Source: Azolla pinnata
Taxonomy: Eukaryota; Streptophyta; Polypodiopsida; Salviniales; Salviniaceae
NCBI GenBank assembly: GCA_037176905.1
Contig: JBBBWG010026458.1
Coordinates: 1 to 64,000, forward strand
DNA: 64,000 bases
Direction of reading: 5' to 3'
The translations under genes were made by a program, and so were the position numbers. Positions 11,530 through 23,300 of this stretch are shown here, one piece after another. Position 1 is the stretch's first letter; each line of letters starts with the position of its first letter. Under the pieces are notes generated by a model that was not told the origin of the DNA, did not search any database, and saw nothing but the letters and a program-made list of their open reading frames with translations.

Positions 11530-12930
11530 CGAAAAAACGAACAAGGATGCATGAAAGCCGAGGCAGAACCCTGGGGGTCTCGGGACCAAAGGATATCGCA
11601 CGGCTCTGATTCAGACATTCACGATTGCAATTTAATCAGGACGAGAGATTAAAGGAGAAATCGATTAAAGACGGATGATTTGCTGCGATTCTCCTGATCA
11701 GGAGAGTATGCCAAGCTAGGATGGAATAATTGGGGTTTATGGTTTATAGTTTTATTGGTTAGTGTTATGGTTTTTGAGATCTTTTCGTTCTCAGATTAGA
11801 GTTTTTCCTAAATAAGGGAGTTTGGTTTGGTTGGATTAAATTAGATTAGGGTTCTCAGAGATTTGGCTTTTTAAGGTTTTTGGCTTTTATATGGCTCACC
11901 TCCAGGTTAGGGTTAGGGTTAGGGTTTTAGAGAGATGGCTTGGATGAGAGAATTAGGATCCAAGCCATCCCGCTAAAACCCTAACCCTAAAATGTCAGAA
12001 ACGGGTTTAGGTGAAGCAAATTTATCAAACCCACGAGAACAATTAGACAAGCCATTTCGATGACCAAGTCAAAAATCTAGCTTGTGCTGCTTCTTGGCAC
12101 TTGCTTGACAAGATGATGCAACACGTGATTCTTCATTTCATCTTCTTTTTATCCTTATCTCTCCGAGTCGATTCTCAAGAAAAAGATTATCAGCTCACCT
12201 GGAACGGCACCACTGTTGAAATCGTCGAAAACTTGAGGGCTCGAATTGGGTTATCACGATTATGGCATGTAAAAATCTTAACCGCATGATTGCATATATG
12301 TCGTAAGTTATCGACGAATCGGTTAGAGTTAGAGGTACTTCTTGACTAAAAAAATCAGCTAGAGTCACACGACGTCTGTCATTGTTTAGAATCGATTGTT
12401 TGTACTAATTGCAAGAATTATCCATACTATTTTGTAATAACAAATGTGGCCAGGCAAACAATAGCTATGATTTTGGGCAACTATTCGATCAGTTACTAGC
12501 GGTATTGTGATGTAACAACCAACGGTTTCGATTCGGGCAACAACATGGCCACAAATGCAGTAGCAATATTACAGGTTACAATCTAAGGCGCCACAATATG
12601 GCGATTCAATGACTACAATCACAATAACAATGCCACAATGTCGACTGTAGACAAGCAAATACTCTACGGATCGATGCGAATCAAACACTTTTTTACATAA
12701 TAATTGCAGTTTGTAAGAAATGAAATTAGAAAATTGTGAAATCAAGCATTCTGTATTCGAAACAACGAAGGTTTCAAGTCAACATTTTTTTTTAACATTG
12801 TGTTGTCTCAGTAAAACAAACATTCTTGTTATCGTTTTGTAAAATAATAATTGTTCAAAACATCCGGTTATAAACGGAAGATTAAAATATATCAATGTTT
12901 GCATATTATAATGACACAACTAGTTAAAAA
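11530..12930. other. Intergenic, no gene seen
   Basis: Low-complexity and AT-rich sequence after the telomere-like array. The only frame of note (12101-12289) has a hydrophobic start, IILFLSLSL-like, but no recognisable family or splice partner; I do not call it. Confidence 0.4.
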
Positions 12931-12933
12931 CAA

Positions 12934-13332
12934 GGGAGAATTACCAAAAAGCGCCTAACAAAATTACAAATTACATTTTAACGCCTACTGAAATAAAAAA
13001 TTACAAATTGATGCCTAATCTTATCGTCAGCTAAAAATTAACATTCAATTAATTCCGATAGTATTGATTTTATTCCTAATCACTTCTCACTAATTGATCT
13101 TACTCGATTCCCTTATTATATCCGATTAACAAAAGATGCTAATTCTTAAGAATCTAATTGATTGATTAACGTGTTACTTTGATATTAATCAAATAATTGA
13201 GCATTAATCAATTTTAATTTGATGTTAATTGAGCACACAATTAATTTTAAAACCAGGCATTAATTTTTAAGATTTGGTTTTGTTAAAATGTAGTTTATAA
13301 TTTTGTTAGCCGTTTATCGGTAATTTTCCCTG
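12934..13332. mobile_element. MITE with about 50-base terminal inverted repeats
   Basis: The left end (GGGAGAATTACC ... CTAACAAAATTACAAATTAC) and the right end (reverse complement of GTTTATAATTTTGTTAG ... GGTAATTTTCCC) form imperfect inverted repeats of about 50 bases around an AT-rich, non-coding centre of about 300 bases. AAAACAA stands just outside both ends (12927-12933 and 13333-13339), which fits a target-site duplication of 7 or more bases. Size, AT content and lack of coding fit a Mutator- or hAT-like MITE; the superfamily is not settled. Confidence 0.72.
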
Positions 13333-13339
13333 AAAACAA

Positions 13340-14030
13340 TAACCTTTGCAAAACTCTAGTTGGGATTGAAGTTTGTCTAATACAAAAAGCAAGACAAAGA
13401 TAGAGGTAGAAGAGAGAGATAACTAAAACATGTTCTTCTTGTAGCTTGATTCTCGCATGTTCGGTTTGACAACGTAGATTCTTGCCTTTTGAAATGTCGT
13501 CAATCAATTGCTGCTTAGTAAAAGCTTATCGTGAGCTTGTTTCGACAACAAAATTGTGGCAATTTGTCGGGAGGGATGGAGTGTAACTGGAGAAGTTCCT
13601 TGTAAAAGCCAAGGGTGAATAATGCTATAATGCTATATCGGTGGCAATACCGCTTTCTAAATAGGTTAATCAGAGTGAGATTGGTGTTAAAAAAAAAACA
13701 CATCCAGAATTTCTTACACATGTAATCGAGATTATTTCTAGGACACGAGAGTTATGTGAATTGGACAATGTTACCAGAAGCAAATCAAAAGGTACTTTTT
13801 GGGCTAGGTGCATCAGACTCATATTGGGATCGCGGATCACAAATCGGCTTTCTTTTCTAGGGACAACAAGCCTATACAAGTTTAGCAACACGCATAGTCG
13901 AGAACGCTGCAAGATGGAGCTTTCCTTTAACATAGCCTATCTGCTCTGGCAATCCACAAAACAACCATCGAAGGCAAGAACTTTTGTTTCTCTTAGGCAA
14001 CAAAATACACGAGTATCGGAATCGTCTGTC
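13340..14030. other. Intergenic, no gene seen
   Basis: Short frames only. The sequence ends at a CT dinucleotide run (14038-14068) that is probably in the promoter or leader of the RhoGDI gene. Confidence 0.35.
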
Positions 14031-14034
14031 TGCG

Positions 14035-14037
<3 letters not shown>

Positions 14038-14068
<31 letters not shown>
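14038..14068 (+). promoter_or_regulatory. CT microsatellite upstream of RhoGDI
   Basis: About 14 CT units lie some 350 bases upstream of the start codon. CT/GA repeats near plant promoters can act as GAGA-type elements; here that is inference from position only. Confidence 0.4.
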
Positions 14069-14073
<5 letters not shown>

Positions 14074-14418
14074 TTTGTTCTGAATCGGGCGTTCTGTTAG
14101 CGAGAAGCCATGTCCACAGTGAATCCATGAAGACCATGCATCGAACAAGAGCCCCCTGATTTCTCGATCAAGCTGACATTGGCAAGGAAGGTCATATGGG
14201 CACTTTCTGTATTTTGCAGAGCTACTGCAGTTTGTAACTTGGTTTATGTCACTACCAAAGAAGAAGAAGAAGAAGACAGAGTGAGTGATTTGCATCATCA
14301 GAATGCAAAGAGTTTGATCTTTCTTTTGCCACAAAATCTTTGAGTCCTTTTTGAAAAACCCCACAAAAGCTAAGAACAGAGGAGTTCTAAGGAAAGAGGA
14401 AGACTACTGAGTAGCCCA

Positions 14419-14493
14419 ATGTCTTCCTTGCTCATGGGCACTCCTCCCACCAGCATTGCTGGGATTCCCTCCTCCTCCTCCTCCTCCTCCTCC

Positions 14494-14528
<35 letters not shown>

Positions 14529-17420
14529 CTCTTCCTCCTCTGATGTAAAGCTACACACCTCTGATGATGGTGGAGGAGCAGCAGCAGAGGCAGCTGTAAA
14601 AGAAGGAGGAGGAAGAGATGGAGATGGAGATGGAGATGGAGAGGAATTGGATGTGGATTTGGGGCATGAAGAAGCCGCCCTTGGAACAGGACATGGGTTT
14701 GTTGTGAGCCCTATTGTGGCCCTTAGGGAGCAGCTGGAGAAGGACAAGGTGGGTTCTGTTTCTCCTTCTCCAATCTCTTTTTTGGCCATTCTTTCTTTCT
14801 TTCGTTCTTTCTTTCTTTTCCTTCTTTCTTTCTGTCTGTAGACGGCATTGTTAGTTAGAGCTGTGTTTCCTGCAGTTGCCCAGGCTTTGGCTCCTGATGA
14901 ACCAATGCCTCTTTTGATACGGATGCATGTGTCCATGTTTGTATGTATCTGTGTGTATATATATATATGCATGCATGTGTTGAAGAAGAACTGAACAAAG
15001 AGATGCAAATGCAGGATGATGAAAGCTTGCGGCGATGGAAGGAGCAGCTCCTCGGGAGCGTTGTGCTTGATCCGATCGAAGGTATGCATGCGAGAATTGT
15101 ACACAATCACAATGCTTAGGCCACAACTCATCACATTTGTGTATACATACACACATATCCATACTCAGTACTCATACACACATTCATACGTGCACTACAT
15201 ATGTTTGTACATACATACATACACACGAATGCCTGTATGTACATGCATGCATCTATCCATAAATGCATGCACCCATCCATACCTATGTACAAAGTATGCA
15301 TCTATGTTGTTAAGAAAGACATATTTTCTATTTAAATAAAATGCGTTTTGAAATACACAGATTTATGCTACACGTGTTCAACGTTTTGGAACTGTCAATT
15401 TTTCTAAGCCAAATTTATAAATATAAAAAATAATGTTTATTTAGGGCTACCATTTTGTTTTGGAAAGGGAATATTAGTCATTTTATATTGATTTTCTACG
15501 ATTTAAGAGTTTATAAATTTACTAATGCCAAGAAATGGAATATGGAAACTTTTAATGACATGTAGGTTTAATTAATTGCAAATTTGTATAATTGTGCAAC
15601 GTAGTATAACGTAGTAAATCCGTATTTAATGTATTTAACAACAATATGCTAAAATACGTATTCAAAGTATTCACACATTTTTTATTAAATACTTTTAAAA
15701 TACGTAGCATACCATACTGTATGCGTATGGTATGCCACGTATGTCACAGAATTGCTCACGACTCATACACACATTCATACATGCACTACATGCATGCATC
15801 CATCCATCCATCCATATGTTTCTACATGCATACTTATATACGCATGAATGCCTGTATGTACATGGATCCATCCATCCATCCATACATGCATGCACCCCAC
15901 CCATCCATTCCTATATACATGTGTATGCATGCGGACATAGATGTGCGATTCATGCGTGAAACCATCTGTTCATGATGTAGAATGCATGCAAATGCATCCT
16001 TTTTCCTTTGGTCAAGGAATTTAACCGGGTTTTCGTTCGATGGGCATGGATAGAGGGGGTGGAGCCCGAGGTACGAGTGCTCAGCCTAAGCATCGTGTCG
16101 GATGGGCGCCCAGACATTGATATCCCGCTCCCGCTTCCGCCCAAGTCCAAATCCCACCTTTTCACACTCAAGGAAGGGAGCACATACCACATCAAGTTCA
16201 CATTCGCAGTGCGCCGTAACATCGTGTCGGGGCTCACATACATCCACACTGTCTGGAAGAATGGGTTCAGAGGTATGCGCGATAGTTGGTATGTCTTCAC
16301 AGCGAAAAGGAGGTTTAAAATAAATGTTGAATCATTGGAGATGATGGGTATTTCGGGCTGGAAATGTTCGCTCTGAAGGTTTAAAATAAATGTTGAATCA
16401 TTGGAGATGATGGGTATTTCGGGCTGGAAATGTTCGATCTGAAGGTTTAACATAAATGTTGAATCATTGGAGATGATGGGCGTTTCGGGCTGGAAATGTT
16501 TCTCGTTTGCTAAGTTTTCGCTTCTTTCTGATTCGGGTAAACTTGTGTCCTGGCAGTGGACAACAAGAAGGTCATGTTGGGGACGTTTGGACCTCAATGT
16601 GAGCCGTATACGTGTGCGATGGAGGAGGAGACTACACCTTCGGGCATCCTTGCTCGAGGGAGTTATACGTCAAGAACGAGGGTAAGGGAGAACGTAATGT
16701 TTGTTATCTTAATACATCCTTTGAAATCGAAATCGTTGCTATAGATGTACGTATATGGATGTCTCTATACGTCTGTATGTCTTACATGAGGGAGTTATGC
16801 TTTGAGAGTCAGGAGTATAGGAGAAGGGCACCTTATTCAACATGTTTTTAATCTTTGTACATTCTTTCGAAATCGAAATCATTGGTAAAAAGTATACATA
16901 TGTGTATGTATGTGTCTATATGTCTGTATGTTTTGGTCAAGGGATTTATACCTTCAGAAGCAGAGTAAGGGAGAACATAAAAAGGGTGCTGCTTCCTTAC
17001 TCGACATGTTTGTGCTCTTTATACATTCTTTGAAATTGAAATCGTCAATACCGATGTACAGATGTATTCATACTTTCTTTGGAATCGAAATCATCGGTAT
17101 GTATGTATGTACGTACGTATGTATGAATACATTCTTTTGAAATCAAAATCATTGATATGTATGTATGCATGAATACATTCTTTTGAAATTGAAATAATTG
17201 GTTTGTATGTATGTGTGCATGTATGTGCCTATATGTCTGAATGTGGATATATCCATTGTGTGTATATGGATGAAGCTATCTACATATACATGTGTTTTGA
17301 GTTTTGCTGCCACACAGGTACATAGATGATATGTGTCTTTGTGTTTTGTAGCTGGTCGATGATGATGGGCGGATCCATCTGGAGATCAATCACACATTTG
17401 AGATCCGCAAGGATTGGTAG
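14419..17420 (+). CDS. Rho GDP-dissociation inhibitor (RhoGDI)
   Basis: Five exons: 14419-14748, 15015-15081, 16054-16272, 16557-16681, 17352-17420, all GT-AG with continuous frame, giving 269 residues. RhoGDI extracts prenylated ROP (plant Rho) GTPases from membranes and holds them inactive in the cytosol; Arabidopsis SCN1 uses this to confine root-hair growth. Visible family signatures: regulatory-arm segment with DDESLRRWKEQLLGSV (exon 2), then the immunoglobulin-like beta sandwich with SLSIVSDGRPDI, KEGSTYHIKFTF, LTYIHTVWKNG (exon 3), MLGTFGPQ and ETTPSGILARGSY (exon 4), and the C-terminus HLEINHTFEIRKDW (exon 5). The N-terminal extension is unusual in sequence: 24 consecutive serines (residues 18-41) encoded by TCC/TCT repeats, then GGG/DGDG-rich acidic sequence. 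Plant RhoGDIs often have a variable acidic N-terminus. Introns 2, 3 and 4 are full of local repeats. Confidence 0.92.
14470..14541 (+). repeat. Poly-serine trinucleotide repeat in coding exon 1 of RhoGDI
   Basis: Seventy-two bases of TCC/TCT triplets encode 24 serines. The mixed triplets suggest an older, partly interrupted repeat. Being in frame, length changes would alter only the disordered N-terminal tail. On the minus strand it creates a spurious poly-glutamate frame. Confidence 0.9.
15125..15930. repeat. Duplicated CATA/CATGCATC-rich blocks in RhoGDI intron 2
   Basis: Two blocks, about 15135-15300 and 15755-15930, both contain TCATACACACATTCATAC, GTGCACTAC or ATGCACTAC and runs of ATCCATCCAT and ATGCATGC. 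They are separated by about 450 bases of ordinary AT-rich sequence. They look like an expanded tetranucleotide repeat duplicated within the intron. Confidence 0.75.
16311..16503. repeat. Three 66-base tandem copies in RhoGDI intron 3
   Basis: Copies start at 16311, 16377 and 16443 with AGGTTTAAAATAAATGTTGA and share GGAGATGATGGG and TTTCGGGCTGGAAATGTT. They make up most of intron 3 (16273-16556), which has thus grown by recent tandem duplication; divergence between copies is very low. Confidence 0.92.
16690..17260. repeat. TATG/GTAT microsatellite and TTTGAAATCGAAATC repeats in RhoGDI intron 4
   Basis: The motif CATTCTTT(T)GAAAT(C/T)GAAATC recurs at least six times (about 16710, 16860, 17025, 17078, 17130, 17175), each followed by TATGTATG-type repeats. 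This composite repeat fills intron 4 between 16682 and 17351. Confidence 0.8.
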
Positions 17421-19190
17421 CATTTTGGGCAGATCAGTTCTGACATTGGAAGCGGAGACTGAAGAAGATGTCTGATATCAGGGGGGAGGGGGTCCATCCT
17501 AAGCTTGTACCTCATTTCTTTAGTGTTTGTTTTAGGTTAATGGTGATGATGATGATGATGATGGTGGTGGCGGCTCGTCGAGGTTAGCATATCCTCGAGT
17601 CATCTTTCTTGTAGTATTGTTTTTTTTTTCTTTCCGATCTTTTTGGTCGATGATGATGATGATCCAAATCATTGAAGCCCTAATGTGATTCCTCTGCATC
17701 TGGATTTAAACTAAAAAACACTGCCCATGATCTCTTTAACCCTTATATGCCTTCATATACAGGTATTATACGTATGTATGCGTGTACGTACATATGTCTA
17801 CATGCACATATACACACCCTCTTGGAGCTTGTTGACCATCTCCATGGCTTGCTTTGTTTCTGAGCACTATGGGAATTCCATTGCATCATGGCTTTCGAAC
17901 CTTTTTTTTTTTCACGATGCAGTTATTGAAGATGTCCTGATATGCACTGGAACAGGAAAAGGCCCCATGGAAAGAGAACCGCGTTTGGTGTTTTTACCAC
18001 GGGCTCCGGATTTCGCCTTTGAAAAAGCCGTAATGCGTTGATTGATGATGTCTTTCGTGTCAGGGAAACCTTACCGAAGCGTTGGGAAAGGGCAATCGGC
18101 ATCGTGGAATTCAGTGATTTACAGTAGAGCTACATGCATGGAGGAATTATGCCAACTAGGTCATGTGCAATGGTCAAAACAAAGCACAACTTGTAAGTAA
18201 AAAGAAAGATGAGGTGGTATAGAGAGATCAGATTGAGCCAGCGTGTGTAGACCGACCAACCAGACATGATTAGTTGATAATTGGACATGTTTAGTAGATG
18301 ATCAGACTACAGAAGCCCTGTTGAATACTTCGTCGTATGAAACTTGTCTGGCTATCCCAGATCTCTCCAAGTCCACACATCTTGACTTATCAAGAGGTCT
18401 TTAGAGGTATTTGATATGATTCTCTCAATAGACACATATCAGAGCCAACATGGAGTTAGACCGTGATGGTTCCAACAAAACTCGCTCGCTAATAGTGTCG
18501 TGTGACAGAGGCGCTGGCATTAAGCCAACTGTTGCATTGTAATTAGTTGTGTAGCAGTGTAGGAGATCAGAAGAAGAGGTTGAAGCAGAAACGACCGATC
18601 CCGCTTTCGACTGTACAATCCTGTGATCTCGGCAACTCAAACACCAGTTTTGATATCTCTTGATAGAGATCGCATAGATCTCCTGTTTGCACTATCGATG
18701 CACTTTGATGGTTGAACATAAGTCTTGCTGAGTCGAGGCAAGCGAGAGTTCGATTGCCGTGAAAAGATAGCATTGTAGTTACCTTCTATAGCTTTGTATT
18801 CGATAACAAGTTGGAGCTTCGTATGAACATGACCTCTATCTGCCTTTGATCAGGAAGAGCAACGAAGAATTGCTGAGAACTAGGATTGAGGCAAACCTTT
18901 GTCGAGGTAAAAGGCAAACTCACATAGAGCTTGCTGCAATTTCATAATGTGTGTAATATCATGTGATTTCCAAGACAGTTTCGGAAAAGGAAACCTTAGA
19001 GGTATGATAACCTTTTTTTTGCTCATGGAAATGATCTTCAAACCTTTTCTTGAATGCCAATGATTCATGGACCAAGTCTTGAGCTCCGACAAGTAACATG
19101 CTCAATCCGACATTACAATGCCGACGACCTCGGAATTCGAAGGCCAGCAAAACGTCCGCATTGAGAGATGGGAGGTCAATAGTATAACCA
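17421..19190. other. Intergenic, no gene seen
   Basis: RhoGDI 3' region with GATGAT repeats (about 17542-17562 and 17648-17662), then unique sequence. Minus-strand frames between 18425 and 19252 are short and match no family that I recognise; they could be remnants of an old repeat. Confidence 0.4.
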
Positions 19191-19194
19191 GAGG

Positions 19195-19350
19195 ACAAAG
19201 ACAATCGCGATCCGTTCTTTAACCGGGAAAAGCGATTAGGAATACGTGACAAATTGCGATCGGTTCATTGACATGGAAAGGCTACTAGAAGATACGACAA
19301 TCACGGTTGATTCTTTAAGATGGGAAAAGCCATCAGAAGATGCGCAAAAG
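19195..19350. repeat. Three imperfect copies of a ~53-base unit
   Basis: Each copy has the pattern GACAA(T/A), CGCGATC or GCGATCGGTT, a CATTGACATGGAAAGG or CTTTAACCGGGAAAAG core, and AGAAGATACG or AGGAATACG. The copies are diverged, so the array is fairly old. Confidence 0.65.
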
Positions 19351-19789
19351 CTTCATAACCATTGATCGCTATACAACCAACTGGTTGCTTCGAGCATAAT
19401 AAACGAAGTCGGCTTCTCAAGATGGAGCAAACCTTACATCGGACACATACTAAAATGCAAAATAAGAGATCGAGTCCCTTGAGCTTTCAAGGATCGGCCT
19501 TTGTGCATCCGAAGCACGGGCTGAAAACTTGGCCTTTTGAGCAGAATGTGTGCCGAGTTGTGTTCTGACCTTCAAGGAACGATGGGCTCGAAACAGGCGC
19601 TTGGGAAGACTCGCATGAAGCCTCTACGGAGTCTGTCTGGCTCTCTGAACAAGTGAAAGCTGTAATTTTTCAGCTTCTCTGGGCATGATAGGTGCATTGG
19701 GGTGTCGAGATCAGAGCCGAGAAGCACTCCCTTAAACTTAGGATGATACGAGATCTGAGCTCTTCAAGCAAAGGGGAAAGAGAGAATGG

Positions 19790-20180
19790 CATATCTATCC
19801 TTCGAGGACATGGGATAGAGGCGATAAGCAGCAGATCGTCGAAATCAGCAATAACAAGGACGATAAAAGGTCGAGCTGCTCAATCGGGCGATGATGGCAA
19901 TCTCTATCGACAGAGGGTCATGCCCACAAAGTCGAAATCGAGCAGGCGCTGAAGCGAGGCGATTAAGTGGGCAAAGCCGCATGTTTCTGGTAAATCTATC
20001 GGCCGAGGACATGGGGGACAACAGGCGATAAGCAGATCATCGAAACGCCAGAAAGGACGATAAAAAAAATGCCCTGAGCTGCTCAAATCAAGCAACGACG
20101 GCATCTACCCGATCGAGGGGGTCGTGCCGACAGATCCAGCAAGCGCCGAGGCGAGGCGATAAGTGGGCGAAGCTGCTTAT
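19790..20180. repeat. Imperfect ~200-base direct duplication upstream of PWD
   Basis: Two segments (about 19805-19975 and 20005-20175) share, in the same order, GAGGACATGGG, CGATAAGCAG, GATCGTCGAAA or GATCATCGAAA, GGACGATAAAA, GAGCTGCTCAA and GAGGCGAT(T/A)AAGTGGGC. The duplication ends about 220 bases before the PWD start codon and so reaches the likely promoter. Confidence 0.75.
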
Positions 20181-20396
20181 CGGGCGAGAGCTCCGGGCGG
20201 CGGCGGCGGAGAACGGTGTCCGGATGATAAGCAGAGCTGCTTATCGATAGCTTGGCCAGAAGATGCTCCTTGTTTGTTTGTTATTTGGGGCATCTTATTA
20301 CACACTCTACTTATCTTTGGCATTTCCATATCAAATTCTCATTTTCATGGTCCTGCTGCCTTCCCTGCTTCTTGGCTTCTTGGGTGCGTAGCAGAA

Positions 20397-23300
20397 ATGG
20401 GGTTTCCGACCTCTGCTTCTCTGCTCAACACAGTCAGATCCTCTGCAGAGCTCCCCATAGCCGTACTCCTCTCATCATCATCAGCATCAGCATCATCAGC
20501 ATCATCATCATCGGCATCGGCATCGGCATCGGCATCACCAGCTTCCTCTTGTTCTGCTGGAACAGCTCTCCAAACAGCTCACCGGTGTGGAGGCCTCCCT
20601 CTCAGGGCTTTCTCGGGACTGCGTCGCGGAACTGCCCCGCCGCCGCCAAACTCTGTGAAAGTCCAACGGCCTAGGCCAAAATGCATCAGGCAAGTGAAAT
20701 GTCATCATCATCCCTCTTGTAGGCTTTCCACATTATCGTTCGATCGATCGGTGAGCTTTCAGAATGGCTTCTTGCCATTGGAGAACCTCAATTATGATGG
20801 ATGTGAGCATTGATTGTGTTGTTTGGGATTTCCCCACATTGGTCGATGGCTGAAACTCATGAGAACGCTGGCGAAATGCAAATCCCAACTGATTTGATTG
20901 ATTGGGTCATGCACTGATGCATACTGAATGGAACTCACATCAATTCAACGCGATAAAGATCGATCAATTTCGGGTTTTAGATTGGTCTTATGGAAAAATC
21001 ATAATATTGATAATTGCAAGATAAAACATATTGATTGGCTGTTTGAGCTTTACTTCTTTTATGGCCGTGTAACGGCTCAGCCAATGAAATAATTTCAGCA
21101 AACTGATTAACTTGAAAGGCTTTTTTGGTGAGGGTGAGCTGATTGATAAGCAAAAGCTCATATTTATTAGTGATTTTGAGCCCCTCAAAATTGTACCGAA
21201 AGGATGTGCTATAGTTTTCATAGTGGGATTACTTGATCCTGTTGTAATCAACTCTCCTTAGTTCTGTTTTTGTTTATTCGTGATTCTGAGCCCCTCAAAA
21301 TCATATCGAAAGGATGTGCTATAATTTTCATTTCAGGATTACTTGATCCTGATGTAATCAATGCCTCCTTAAGTTCTGTTTTGTGGACTTTATATTCACA
21401 TGATCTGAATCTTCATGGATGCAGGCATTCCACTTCAAATATTCGTTGTGACGCAACTAAAGTGAAGCTTAGAATGAAACTGGATCATCAGGTGCGATTT
21501 GGCCAGGAACATGCGCTGCTTGGTTCATCTCCGTCCTTGGGTTCCTGGACAAAGAAAGTACCAATGCAATGGTCTGAGTCAGGGTGGGTGGTTGATCTAG
21601 AGATTGACAATGATAGCAAAACAGAGTTCAAGTTTGTTATTGTTCTTGAAAACGGAGACTTAATCTGGGAAGATGGTCCTAACCGCGTTCTTGAACTACC
21701 GGAAGGTGGCACATTTGAGCTTTATTCTAAATGGAATGATACTAAAGGCAGTATAGTGAAAGGTGTAAAAGAAGAGCATGATGGGAATGGTAGTGCAAGT
21801 GCAGTACAAACACAGGAGGAAGAATCGCTCGAAATAGCAGAAATATCGAGCGATGCAACATTAATAGAAGATGAAAGCATTGATGAGCTTCCGAGTTCTA
21901 GCAGCTTTGTACAAGAATGGCAAGGAAGAAACATTTCATTTATGCGCTCCAATGAGCACAATAGAGAGAAGAAAGGTAAATGGGATGTGTCTGGCTTGGA
22001 AGGATCAGCAGTTTACCTTGTAGATGGGGATAGAACTGCTAGCAATTGGTGGCGGAAGGTGGGTTCTTTGAGCATCTATAAATTTGGAAGAACACGACTT
22101 CATGTTATCCCTGCCTGTTTGAGCATTTATAAATTTGTGTGTGCAGCTGGAGGTGGTTATTAATTTGATCACCAATGACTTGAACGATGAAAACCGATTA
22201 GATACTCTGATCAACATATCAATCTATTTGAAGGTACACAATACAGCTAGCTGTTTATAATGAGTACTGGAGGGCAGGCTTACTTATTCTCATTTTAAGT
22301 ATTTTTCAGTGGATAAACACAGGACAAATACAATGCTTTGAAGATGGCGGTCATCATAGGCCCAATCGTCATGCAGAAATTTCTCGGCGTATTTTTCGGG
22401 AGCTTGAAAGGATGATTGGAAAGAATGATCTATTACCTCAAGTGTGTAACTTCAAATCCATATCTATCTATCTATCTATATTAACTAACTTTAATCTCTG
22501 GATTTTCAACACAATGGAATGTTTAGGTGTATATCATTGGCCGACATTGTGAAGGATAACGAGGGTATCTTACCAATTATTACAAATGTTTTTCAATTAA
22601 TTTTCGTTTGCTCTTCTCCAACATGAAACAATATTTTCATAACTAATCTCTCCATTCTATGCATAGGTGATTTTGGCCTTGTAAGGAATCTTAATATATC
22701 TTTCTTTCTTCTTTCTGCGAGGATACCAAAATATCTTAATGTCTACAAGGGGGATCGTAACTAGCTGTGCACATTTTGTGATATAAACATTTTAAGGACT
22801 ACAATTGCAGCTACGTGAATACAATACACAAATATGTACAATGTGCAATGCACTGGAAAGTGTCAGAAGTTATAAGTTCAAATGCCTTGCATTTCTCTTT
22901 GAAGTATTACCAGTTCTTGGTTCACAGATTTGTGTTAATCTTCAAATGCTAACTGTTTGCTGGAATGAAATTATCTGTTCTACAGGAACTCATTGTGATA
23001 CGGAAGATTCACCCGTCCTTGCCATCTTTCAAAGCCGAGTTCACTGCCTCTGTTCCATTGACTCGAATCAGAGACATTGCTCATAGGAATGATATCCCAC
23101 ATAATTTGAAGGTCCTTATCATACTTTAGGAATTCTCAATCCATTTATTCATAATGATCTTTCTAACAGAGAGTTTCTCTTATTTCAATTTCCAGCAAGA
23201 AATCAAGCATACTATACAAAATAAGCTACATCGAAATGCCGGTCCTGAAGACCTGGTGGCAACTGAACTCATGTTAGGAAGAATAACGAAAAATCCAGGA

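Noticed and set aside
12101-12289. 62-residue frame with a signal-peptide-like start
   Set aside because: No conserved motif, no splice continuation and no family match.
14370-15152. 260-residue minus-strand frame with a long glutamate run
   Set aside because: It is the antisense translation of the serine repeat and intron 1 of RhoGDI, with no family similarity.
18425-19252. Possible minus-strand transposon gene
   Set aside because: Frames are short and shifted, and no transposase, gag or reverse transcriptase motif is visible.
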